A stretch of DNA of 25,945 nucleotides from CAYLZO01 sp964387775. GTDB taxonomy: Bacteria; Chloroflexota; Anaerolineae; JAAYZQ01. Below the pieces are notes generated by a model that was not told the origin of the DNA, made no database searches, and saw only the letters and a program-made list of their open reading frames with translations. Within the stretch, counting starts at the first letter, position 1, and each line of letters begins with the position of its first letter. A program made the position numbers and the translations under genes. Location of the stretch: contig CAYLZO010000042.1 of the NCBI GenBank assembly GCA_964387775.1, positions 1 through 25,945 of the forward strand, in the 5' to 3' direction. Below are positions 7,234-11,876 of this stretch, piece by piece.

Positions 7234-7602
7234 CTAGATCAGGCGACTCAGATCCGTCGTAGCCCGGCGCATGTCGAGGAAGACCAGCCCCAGCTTGGCA
7301 TCTTGGCGGGCCAAGGAGGTCAGCACAGCGTCTTCTCCGACAGACATGAGGATCACGTAGCCGTTGTCGCCCCGGATGTAAACCTGGTCCAGCAGACCCC
7401 GGCCCAACTCGCTGGCGATCCGCTCGCCCAGGCTGAGCATGGCCGCGCTCATGGCCGAGACGCGGTCCTCTTCGACGTCGGCCGGCAGATCCGAGGCGAT
7501 GATCAGGCCGTCCACACTGACGACGGCCGAGGCTTCAATGTCGGGCGTGCTAACTCGCAAATCTCGCAGGCGAGCCACCATTTGTTCTGTACGCGATCTC
7601 AT
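7234..7602 (-). CDS. Roadblock/LC7 domain protein
   Basis: This 122-residue single-domain protein has the Roadblock/LC7 pattern: DIEASAVVSVDGLIIASDLP, then SAMSAAMLSLGERIASELGRG, QVYIRGDNGYVILMSVGEDA and a final LGLVFLDMRRATTDLSRLI. Bacterial members such as MglB act as dimers that regulate Ras-like GTPases of the MglA type, but no such GTPase is adjacent here. A GTPase partner elsewhere is possible. The ribosome site AGGGTGAAAGG immediately precedes ATG at 7602. It has its own sigma-A promoter (7652-7680) and terminator (7101-7133), so it is a monocistronic unit. Domain call is firm; partner and role are unknown. Confidence 0.88.
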   Translation of the reverse strand: MRSRTEQMVARLRDLRVSTPDIEASAVVSVDGLIIASDLPADVEEDRVSAMSAAMLSLGERIASELGRGLLDQVYIRGDNGYVILMSVGEDAVLTSLARQDAKLGLVFLDMRRATTDLSRLI

Positions 7603-7651
7603 CCTTTCACCCTCTCTTTCGTGAGTCGTCTCGGTGGTTCAGACTCGTTAC

Positions 7652-7680
7652 ATAATAGCACAAGTCCCACGGGATGTCAA
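7652..7680 (-). promoter_or_regulatory. Sigma-A promoter of the Roadblock gene
   Basis: On the minus strand TTGACA (7680-7675) and TATTAT (7657-7652) are separated by 17 bp, about 50 bp upstream of the start codon. Confidence 0.85.
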
Positions 7681-7730
7681 CGCACGGACAAGGATGGACA
7701 GCAGTCCCCAAGTGGGTGCCATTGCGAGGG

Positions 7731-7753
7731 AGAGCGGATGGAACATCCGCTCT
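7731..7753. repeat. 10-bp perfect dyad between divergent promoters
   Basis: AGAGCGGATG (7731-7740), GAA, and CATCCGCTCT (7744-7753) form a hairpin. It lies between the minus-strand Roadblock promoter and the plus-strand promoter at 7810. A preceding CATTGCGAGGG resembles the end of the interspersed repeat at 268, so it may be a repeat remnant rather than an operator. Confidence 0.5.
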
Positions 7754-7809
7754 GAGCATGTGTTGCTCCACCCAATCGATTTGCTTCGAACGCCTGGACC
7801 TCGCCCGAT

Positions 7810-7838
7810 TTGACAGGTTGTGTCCCGGATGTTATAAT
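7810..7838 (+). promoter_or_regulatory. Consensus sigma-A promoter heading the redox island
   Basis: TTGACA (7810-7815), 17 bp, TATAAT (7833-7838): both hexamers match the consensus exactly. The expected start is about 7845, at the edge of the dyad at 7846-7863. It should drive the CoA-binding gene and the YuzD-like selenoprotein gene up to the terminator at 8727. Confidence 0.92.
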
Positions 7839-7845
7839 CTCCGGT

Positions 7846-7863
7846 GTACCCCTGGGGGGTATA
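7846..7863 (+). promoter_or_regulatory. Putative CsoR/CstR-type operator
   Basis: TACCCC-T-GGGGGGTA (7847-7861) is a GC-tract dyad flanked by TA, the form of operators bound by CsoR-family repressors (copper-sensing CsoR, persulfide-sensing CstR). It covers the expected transcription start of a perfect promoter, the right place for repression. No CsoR-family gene is in the window. It could instead act as a 5' leader hairpin. Confidence 0.5.
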
Positions 7864-7887
7864 TGAGATAGGCAAGGAGTGGCCTGG

Positions 7888-8298
7888 ATGATCGATCCTG
7901 ATGCAAAAAGAAGGTTGATTTCCGATTTTGTCAATCGCCGCGTTTGGGCCGTGGTCGGGGCCAGCCAGGACTCGACCAAATATGGCTATCGTGTGCTTTG
8001 CAATTTGCGTGAGGCGGGCTACGTGGTCTATGCAGTCAATCCCAAAGGCGGCGAGTTGTTGGGCGACGAGGTTTACCCGACCTTGGCTGGCTTGCCCGAA
8101 AAGCCCGAGGTCGTGGACACGGTCGTGCCGCCGTCCGTGACGGAGCAGATTGTCAAAGAGATGCACGAGCTGGGGCTCTCGCGGGTCTGGATGCAACCGG
8201 GCTCAGAGTCGGCAGCAGCGATTGCCTATTGCCACGAGCACGACATCGAGGTCGTGCACGATGCTTGTGCCATGATCCATCGCCGGCAGTGGACGTAG
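7888..8298 (+). CDS. CoA-binding domain protein (YccU-like)
   Basis: This 136-residue protein is a single Rossmann-type CoA-binding domain related to the N-terminal part of succinyl-CoA synthetase alpha and to YccU. Seen in order are RRVWAVVGASQDSTKYGYRV, NLREAGYVVYAVNPKGGELLG, YPTLAGLPEKPEVVDTVVPP and RVWMQPGSES, then HDIEVVHDACAMIHRR near the end. Family members bind CoA; the biological role is mostly undefined. ATG at 7888 is chosen because AAGGAG lies eight bases upstream; a GTG three codons earlier overlaps that site. It is the first gene after the consensus promoter and putative CsoR-type operator and is followed after 34 bp by the YuzD-like gene, so the two are probably one transcript. 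A link to CoA thiol or persulfide chemistry is inference. Confidence 0.88.
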   Translation: MIDPDAKRRLISDFVNRRVWAVVGASQDSTKYGYRVLCNLREAGYVVYAVNPKGGELLGDEVYPTLAGLPEKPEVVDTVVPPSVTEQIVKEMHELGLSRVWMQPGSESAAAIAYCHEHDIEVVHDACAMIHRRQWT

Positions 8299-8332
8299 TT
8301 GGTTAGATTCCTTAAAAGGGAGGGAGACGACA

Positions 8333-8689
8333 ATGGAAGTCGAGGCGACAGAGCAGGTCAAAGTCACGGTATTTGGCAACCGCTTGCAAGAGCAGTGCAC
8401 TGCGGGGGGCTGAGGGCCGCCCCGGTCTTCGGCGGAGACCACGCGGATCACCAAGTTCTATCTGAATCTGCGGCACGGAGATGCCGTCCTGGTCGAATAC
8501 GTGGACATGAGCGTTCCAAAAGCCCGCGACGAATACTCCGAGTTGGTGGCTACGATCCAGGAACGGGGGCTGCCCTATCCCTTGGTGGCCATCAACGGCC
8601 GGGTGCAGTTGGCCGGCAGCGTCGCCTATTACCAGGTTTTGCCCCTGGTCGAGGATGCTTTGGGCGAGGCGCTCGAGGCCGCGGCTTGA
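8333..8689 (+). CDS. YuzD-like thioredoxin-fold protein, probable selenoprotein (TGA codon 27)
   Basis: Read through one in-frame TGA (8411-8413), this encodes 118 residues. The start VKVTVFGNRLQEQCTAGG leads to TGA at codon 27, then GPPRSSAETTRITKFYLNLR, VEYVDMSVP, GLPYPLVAINGRVQLAGS and YYQVLPLVEDAL. This is the plan of the YuzD/DUF1462 disulfide-oxidoreductase family (VTVYGA...CASC...PSSKET...YIDI...YPLV). The TGA falls in the redox-motif region, giving C22-x4-U27, so selenocysteine is the natural reading. Supporting points: the ATG has a strong AAGGGAGGG site 34 bp after the previous gene; both halves share one frame; a terminator follows only the second stop; a SECIS-like hairpin starts 3 nt after TGA. 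The gene ends in an ordinary TGA, so the code is not globally changed. The alternative is a recent nonsense mutation or sequence error next to a G6 run. Confidence 0.78.
8417..8446 (+). promoter_or_regulatory. SECIS-like hairpin after TGA of the YuzD-like gene
   Basis: The RNA after the TGA folds as CCGC (8417-8420) with GCGG (8443-8446), a small internal loop, GGUCU (8424-8428) with AGACC (8436-8440), and a 7-base apical loop UCGGCGG. The loop begins 15 nt after the TGA and holds a GG pair, close to bacterial SECIS geometry; its first two bases are not G, which departs from the usual rule. An alternative fold CCGCC/GGCGG exposes GGUCU in its loop. Confidence 0.55.
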
Positions 8690-8726
8690 CGTCGGCAAGC
8701 GCTTGAAAATCGTATAGTTGCAGGCG

Positions 8727-8757
8727 GGAGGGAGATTGACAGGTCTCCCTCCTTTTG
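8727..8757 (+). terminator. Intrinsic terminator after the YuzD-like gene
   Basis: GGAGGGAGA (8727-8735) and TCTCCCTCC (8744-8752) form a perfect 9-bp stem followed by TTTT. It lies 38 bp after the second stop of the YuzD-like gene, supporting the view that the gene ends at 8689 rather than at the in-frame TGA. Confidence 0.88.
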
Positions 8758-8806
8758 CTAGACTTCAGGTGTTTCAGCTGGCGCCCATCATTGAAACGGC
8801 TCGTGA

Positions 8807-8836
8807 TGAAACCTCTCGTTCGATTCTGCATCTAAA
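8807..8836 (+). promoter_or_regulatory. ECF-type promoter upstream of the sigma factor gene
   Basis: TGAAACC (8807-8813), 17 bp, TCTAAA (8831-8836). The same hexamers GAAACC and TCTAAA with the same 17-bp gap occur at 9906-9934, and the neighbouring bases GCATCTAAAG and AAGTG-like words also match. The -35 form resembles the AAC-containing motif of ECF sigma promoters. Autoregulation by the adjacent sigma factor is inferred. Confidence 0.72.
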
Positions 8837-8842
8837 GGAGTG

Positions 8843-8914
8843 GGTAGTGGTAACACGGTAAGTGATAATGTGGGGGACATCCCCCACATTATCACTCACT
8901 ACGTAACCACTGCC
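8843..8914. repeat. 72-bp near-palindrome in the sigma factor leader
   Basis: The core GTGATAATGTGGGGGA (8862-8877) is followed by two bases (CA) and its perfect reverse complement (8880-8895). Pairing continues imperfectly outward to GGTAGTGG (8843-8850) and CCACTGCC (8907-8914). It starts at the expected transcription start of the ECF promoter and ends directly before the AAGGAG ribosome site. It could be a leader hairpin controlling translation, or a small palindromic mobile repeat captured there. Confidence 0.8.
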
Positions 8915-8925
8915 AAGGAGTGAGC

Positions 8926-9549
8926 ATGACGGCCAAATCGGCTGGACAGAGCGAAGCCGAGTTGCTGGCGGGCTTGCAGGCCGGCGATCCGGCAGCCTAT
9001 CGCCAGCTCGTGGAAGAAAACTTGGCCAACGTCTACAACGTGGCCCTCAAGCTGCTGGGCAACGAGCAGGAAGCCGAGGACGTGCTTCAGGAGTCCTTTC
9101 TGAGTGCGTTTCAGGCCATCGACGGCTTTGAGGGACGCTCCAAGCTTTCGACGTGGCTCTATCGCATCGCCTATAACGCCAGCCTGATGCGGCTGCGGAA
9201 GCGAAAGCAGATGACGGCCTTTTCGCTCGACCAGCCGCCGCCCGGCGTGCGCGAAGAGGGTGGCTTGACGCCCCGCTACCTGGTCGATTGGACTCGGGTG
9301 CCGGACGACCAGTTGCTCACGGCCGAGGCGCGGCAGGTCATGGACCGGGCCATCGAGGATCTGCCGGAGACGTTGCGCTCGGCCTTTGTCCTGCGTGACC
9401 TTCAGGGGCTGTCGGGCGCCGAGACGGCAGACGTGCTGGGGATTTCGGTTTCGGCGGTCAAGACGCGGTTGCACCGGGCGCGCCTGCGCCTGCGCGACCG
9501 GCTCTCGGCTTACTTTGTGGAGCGGACCGAGCGCCCACAGGCGGCATAG
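8926..9549 (+). CDS. ECF-family RNA polymerase sigma factor
   Basis: This 207-residue protein has the two-domain ECF layout. Region 2 spans about residues 10-90 (AYRQLVEENLANVYNVALKL, AEDVLQESFLSAFQAIDGFE, STWLYRIAYNASLMRLRKRK). A linker of about 40 residues follows, then region 4 at about 125-195 (IEDLPETLRSAFVLRDLQGL, AETADVLGISVSAVKTRLHR) with its helix-turn-helix for the -35 element. ATG at 8926 is chosen from the AAGGAG site five bases upstream; the GTG two codons earlier overlaps that site. The neighbour downstream encodes a zinc anti-sigma factor, the usual pair. Promoter motifs shared with the disulfide oxidoreductase gene suggest a thiol-stress sigma of the SigR/RpoE type. Confidence 0.95.
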   Translation: MTAKSAGQSEAELLAGLQAGDPAAYRQLVEENLANVYNVALKLLGNEQEAEDVLQESFLSAFQAIDGFEGRSKLSTWLYRIAYNASLMRLRKRKQMTAFSLDQPPPGVREEGGLTPRYLVDWTRVPDDQLLTAEARQVMDRAIEDLPETLRSAFVLRDLQGLSGAETADVLGISVSAVKTRLHRARLRLRDRLSAYFVERTERPQAA

Positions 9550-9644
9550 GGCCTAACCCATGAAATCCTGACACATTGAGCGAGGATTTTGTGGACAGTA
9601 TTTTGCCCTTTTGGTTCCGGCTCTGGCCGGGTTAGGGGGGATCG

Positions 9645-9893
9645 ATGGTGGATATCGAGCACGAACAGGTAGATTGCGACGAGTTGTTGGACCGACTCTC
9701 CGAGTACATAGACGGCGAATTGAGCCCTGCCCTATGTGCCGAGCTGGAAGTGCACCTGGCCGGCTGCCCCGATTGCCAGGTCCTGCTGGATACGGTGCGC
9801 AAGACCATCGTCCTCTACCGCAAGGGGTCTGCGGCCAAGCTGCCGGCCGAGGTCGAGGCCCGCCTCTATCACGTCCTCAAGCTGGATGACTAG
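9645..9893 (+). CDS. RsrA-like zinc-binding anti-sigma factor (ZAS)
   Basis: This 82-residue soluble protein carries the ZAS motif His-x3-Cys-x2-Cys as H37-LAG-C41-PD-C44, with further cysteines C11 and C31. There is no membrane helix. From memory, the thiol-sensing anti-sigma RsrA of Streptomyces binds zinc and forms its regulatory disulfide with Cys and His at equivalent positions, including C11, H37, C41 and C44. The expected role is to sequester the preceding ECF sigma factor when reduced and release it on oxidation. ATG at 9645 follows a G-rich site (AGGGGGGATCG). The 95-bp gap after the sigma gene contains only a weak 7-bp hairpin (9563-9589), so co-transcription is likely. The anti-sigma call is firm; the redox role is inferred. 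Confidence 0.88.
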   Translation: MVDIEHEQVDCDELLDRLSEYIDGELSPALCAELEVHLAGCPDCQVLLDTVRKTIVLYRKGSAAKLPAEVEARLYHVLKLDD

Positions 9894-9904
9894 ACGTGAT
9901 TCGA

Positions 9905-9934
9905 TGAAACCCTTTGTCCTGTTTTGCATCTAAA
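9905..9934 (+). promoter_or_regulatory. Second ECF-type promoter, upstream of the disulfide oxidoreductase
   Basis: TGAAACC (9905-9911), 17 bp, TCTAAA (9929-9934), matching the motif at 8807-8836 in both hexamers and spacing. The expected start is about 9941, giving a leader of about 60 nt before the start codon at 10003. Confidence 0.72.
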
Positions 9935-10002
9935 GAAGTGAGTGGGGATGGTTCGTCCCCGGAAGATTGAATGTTGACAAATACCTTAGGAGGTTTGAAA
10001 GA

Positions 10003-10701
10003 ATGCCTTTAATTTCAGAAAAAGACGCGGAGCATCTGCGTCAGGAGTTTGAGAACGAGTTGGAGAGCCCGGTCAAGTTGATGATGTTCACCCAGGCTTT
10101 CGAGTGCCAGTTCTGCGAGGAAACCCGCCAGATCGTCGAAGAGATCGCCGAGCTTTCGGACAAAATCGTGCCCGAGATCTATGACTTTGAGGATGACAAA
10201 GAAGTAGCCGAGAAGTACGACGTAGACAAGATCCCGGCCATCGCCATCCTGCGTTCGGAGAACGGTAAGGACAGAGATTACGGGGTGAGATTTTACGGCA
10301 TCCCCTCGGGCTACGAGTTCACCAGCATTATCGAGGATATCGTGGACGTGTCCAAGGGCGAATCGGGCCTGCTGCCGGCCACCAAGGAGGCCATCGCCGA
10401 GATCGACGAGCCGGTGCGTTTTCAGGTTTTCGTCACGCCGACGTGCCCCTACTGCCCGCAAGCGGTCCGCTTGGCCCACAAGTTTGCCATCGAGAGCGAA
10501 CAGATCACGGCGGACATGGTCGAGGCCATCGAGTTCCCGCACCTGGCGAACAAGCACAACGTCTACGGCGTGCCGCGCACGGTCATCAACGAGAACGTCC
10601 ACCAGGAAGGTGCAGTTCCTGAGCCGATGATGCTGGGCAAGCTGCTGGAGGCCCTGGGCAAGGCGCCGGTTCACGAGCACGAGCACGAACACGCGCACTA
10701 G
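10003..10701 (+). CDS. Two-domain thioredoxin/glutaredoxin-like protein disulfide oxidoreductase
   Basis: This 232-residue protein consists of two thioredoxin folds, each with a CxxC site: C35-QF-C38 (LMMFTQAFECQFCEET) and C148-PY-C151 (FVTPTCPYCPQAV). Each is followed by its cis-proline loop, KIPAIAIL and YGVPRTVI. This is the layout of the PDO (glutaredoxin-like, Pyrococcus-type) family and of the AhpF N-terminal domain, which reduce protein disulfides in the cytoplasm, usually with a thioredoxin reductase. The C-terminus ends in a His/Glu tail (HEHEHEHAH), possibly metal-binding. ATG at 10003 is chosen from AGGAGG eight to nine bases upstream; a TTG twelve codons earlier lies before that site. 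It has its own ECF-type promoter, suggesting control by the adjacent sigma factor. Confidence 0.92.
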   Translation: MPLISEKDAEHLRQEFENELESPVKLMMFTQAFECQFCEETRQIVEEIAELSDKIVPEIYDFEDDKEVAEKYDVDKIPAIAILRSENGKDRDYGVRFYGIPSGYEFTSIIEDIVDVSKGESGLLPATKEAIAEIDEPVRFQVFVTPTCPYCPQAVRLAHKFAIESEQITADMVEAIEFPHLANKHNVYGVPRTVINENVHQEGAVPEPMMLGKLLEALGKAPVHEHEHEHAH

Positions 10702-10730
10702 GCGCTTCCGTTGGCTCACGGTGGCTGAAT

Positions 10731-10749
10731 GGCCGGCCGCGAGCCGGCC
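10731..10749. other. GC-rich hairpin between disulfide oxidoreductase and OsmC-like gene
   Basis: GGCCGGC (10731-10737), a 5-base loop and GCCGGCC (10743-10749). There is no T-run, so it may be an mRNA processing or stability element within an operon rather than a terminator. Confidence 0.5.
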
Positions 10750-10772
10750 GGAAAGGACCGGGGCGAGAAACT

Positions 10773-11192
10773 ATGAGTGATACACAGGTCACCTGGGTGG
10801 ACGGGATGCAGTTCCTGGCCGAGTCGGCGGGCCACGGCATCGTCGTCGATGGCGCGCCGGGCTTTGGCCGGGGCACCGGCATCCCGGCCATGCGCCTGCT
10901 GCTGCTCGGTGCGGCCGGCTGCTCGGCCATGGACGTGGTGCACATCTTGAAGAACCGGATGCGCCGCTCGCTGACAGGCGTGCGCGTCGAGGTCGAGGCC
11001 GAACAGGCCGACGAGCATCCCAAGGTCTACACCCGCATCGAGTTCAAATATCACTTCAAGGGCCGGGGACTGCGCGACAAGGACGTGCGCCGGGCCATCG
11101 AGCTGTCGAACACCAAGTTTTGATCGGCCGCCATCATGCTGGCCGAGACGGCCGAGATTGTGACGAGTTACGAGATCGAAGAAGAGGGGTAG
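10773..11192 (+). CDS. OsmC-like protein, probable selenoprotein (TGA codon 117)
   Basis: Read through one in-frame TGA (11121-11123), this encodes 139 residues, the normal length for the YhfA-like OsmC group; stopping at TGA would give 116. OsmC/Ohr proteins are thiol peroxidases with two conserved cysteines. The first is C50 in LLLLGAAGCSAMDVVHILKN. The second normally sits in a segment like AIELSxxKYCSVSAML; here it reads RAIELSNTKF-[TGA]-SAAIMLAETAEIVTSYEIEE. The TGA therefore replaces the catalytic cysteine exactly, and the family's C-terminal strand continues in frame to TAG at 11190. Sec for Cys in this enzyme would be chemically sensible. The gene follows the disulfide oxidoreductase by 71 bp and precedes the glutaredoxin-PDZ gene. 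A nonsense mutation is the alternative, but would have to hit this one codon. Confidence 0.82.
11140..11154 (+). promoter_or_regulatory. SECIS-like hairpin after TGA of the OsmC-like gene
   Basis: GGCCG (11141-11145), loop AGA, CGGCC (11149-11153), extended by a U-G pair (11140/11154). The loop begins 22 nt after the TGA and has G in second position, within the usual bacterial SECIS rules as I recall them. The overlapping alternative TCGGCC (11124-11129)/GGCCGA (11141-11146) is too close to the TGA. GC-rich sequence makes such hairpins frequent, so the weight is moderate. Confidence 0.45.
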
Positions 11193-11224
11193 TGGCTATT
11201 ATCCGTTGGAAATGTACCACTACC
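11188..11224. repeat. GGTAGTGG...CCACTACC dyad, 21-base loop
   Basis: GGTAGTGG (11188-11195) and CCACTACC (11217-11224) repeat the arms of the dyad at 2990-3010 and the outer arms at 8843-8914. It overlaps the stop codon of the OsmC-like gene and ends just before the ribosome site of the glutaredoxin-PDZ gene. Confidence 0.55.
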
Positions 11225-11238
11225 GAAGAGGAATAGGG

Positions 11239-11757
11239 ATGAAGGTAGTAGTTTATACGACGCCGACTTGCTCCTACTGCCACCAGGCGAAAGCGTTCCT
11301 TTCGCAACAGGGCGTGCCCTTTGTCGAAAAGAACGTCGCCGCCGACCGCCAGGCGGCCATGGAAATGGTCCAGCGGTCGGGGCAGCAGGGTGTGCCGGTC
11401 ATTACGGTAGGCGACGAGGTCGTCGTGGGCTTCAATCAGCCCCGGCTGCGGCAGTTGCTGCAAAAAGCGACCAAGGCCAAGCCTCGGCTGGGTGCGGCCA
11501 TCGCCGACGTCACTTCGCAAGCGAAAAAGCGGGCCAGACTCCCCAGCGCGGGGGCCTACGTGGGCCGTGTGCGCCAGGGATCGCCGGCCGAGCGGGCCGG
11601 CCTGCGCAAGGGGGACGTCATCACCGCCCTGGGCGGGCAGCCGATCATCCTCGCCGACGACGTGCACAAGCTGCTGTCGCAGTTGCCGGAGGGCCTGGAG
11701 GTCTCGCTGCGCTACTGGCGCGACGGGGAGGAGCGCGATACCCTGGTCAGAATCTAG
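11239..11757 (+). CDS. Glutaredoxin-PDZ fusion protein
   Basis: This 172-residue protein joins two domains. Residues 1 to about 80 are a glutaredoxin/thioredoxin fold: MKVVVYTTPTCSYCHQAKAF with the C11-SY-C14 active site, a cis-proline loop QGVPVITVGDEVVVGFNQPR and the final helix. After a basic linker, residues about 98-172 form a PDZ domain (GAYVGRVRQGSPAERAGLRK, GDVITALGGQPI, ADDVHKLLSQL, VSLRYWRDGEE). PDZ domains bind C-terminal or internal peptides, so the fusion could aim the disulfide reductase at particular partners. No signal peptide is seen, so action is cytoplasmic. ATG at 11239 follows GAGGAATAGGG. It is the last gene of the redox island, closed by a strong terminator. Confidence 0.88.
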   Translation: MKVVVYTTPTCSYCHQAKAFLSQQGVPFVEKNVAADRQAAMEMVQRSGQQGVPVITVGDEVVVGFNQPRLRQLLQKATKAKPRLGAAIADVTSQAKKRARLPSAGAYVGRVRQGSPAERAGLRKGDVITALGGQPIILADDVHKLLSQLPEGLEVSLRYWRDGEERDTLVRI

Positions 11758-11780
11758 CGCGCCAGCAACAGATGAAGATG

Positions 11781-11809
11781 AAAACGGGAGGGGCAGCCCC
11801 TCCCGTTTT
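11781..11809. terminator. Bidirectional intrinsic terminator closing the redox island
   Basis: AAAACGGGAGGGG (11781-11793), loop CAG, CCCCTCCCGTTTT (11797-11809): a perfect 13-bp stem with an A-run before and a T-run after. Confidence 0.9.
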
Positions 11810-11836
11810 GGGTTTCAGCGGGCCTTGTGCTATAAT
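11808..11836 (+). promoter_or_regulatory. Probable sigma-A promoter of the HIT-Maf unit
   Basis: TTGGGT (11808-11813), 17 bp, TATAAT (11831-11836). The -10 is perfect, the -35 weak; it overlaps the end of the preceding terminator. The start codon lies about 35 bp past the expected transcript start. Confidence 0.6.
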
Positions 11837-11876
11837 CAGCGCGATCTAGAATCTGTGAGAAGGGGTGTCTGGCGCT

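Noticed and set aside
5405..7237. Long plus-strand open frame (610 codons) across the pyrG region
   Set aside because: It is the complement of pyrG, whose motifs are complete. Its composition (Asp/His/Val/Gly/Ala-rich, no domain pattern) is typical of antisense frames in GC-rich DNA.
8299..8706. Alternative frame through the YuzD-like gene that avoids the TGA
   Set aside because: That frame gives an Arg/Gly-rich product without family features, whereas the TGA-containing frame matches YuzD on both sides of the codon.
10731..10749. Terminator between the disulfide oxidoreductase and OsmC-like genes
   Set aside because: The hairpin is strong but no T-run follows it, so termination is not supported.
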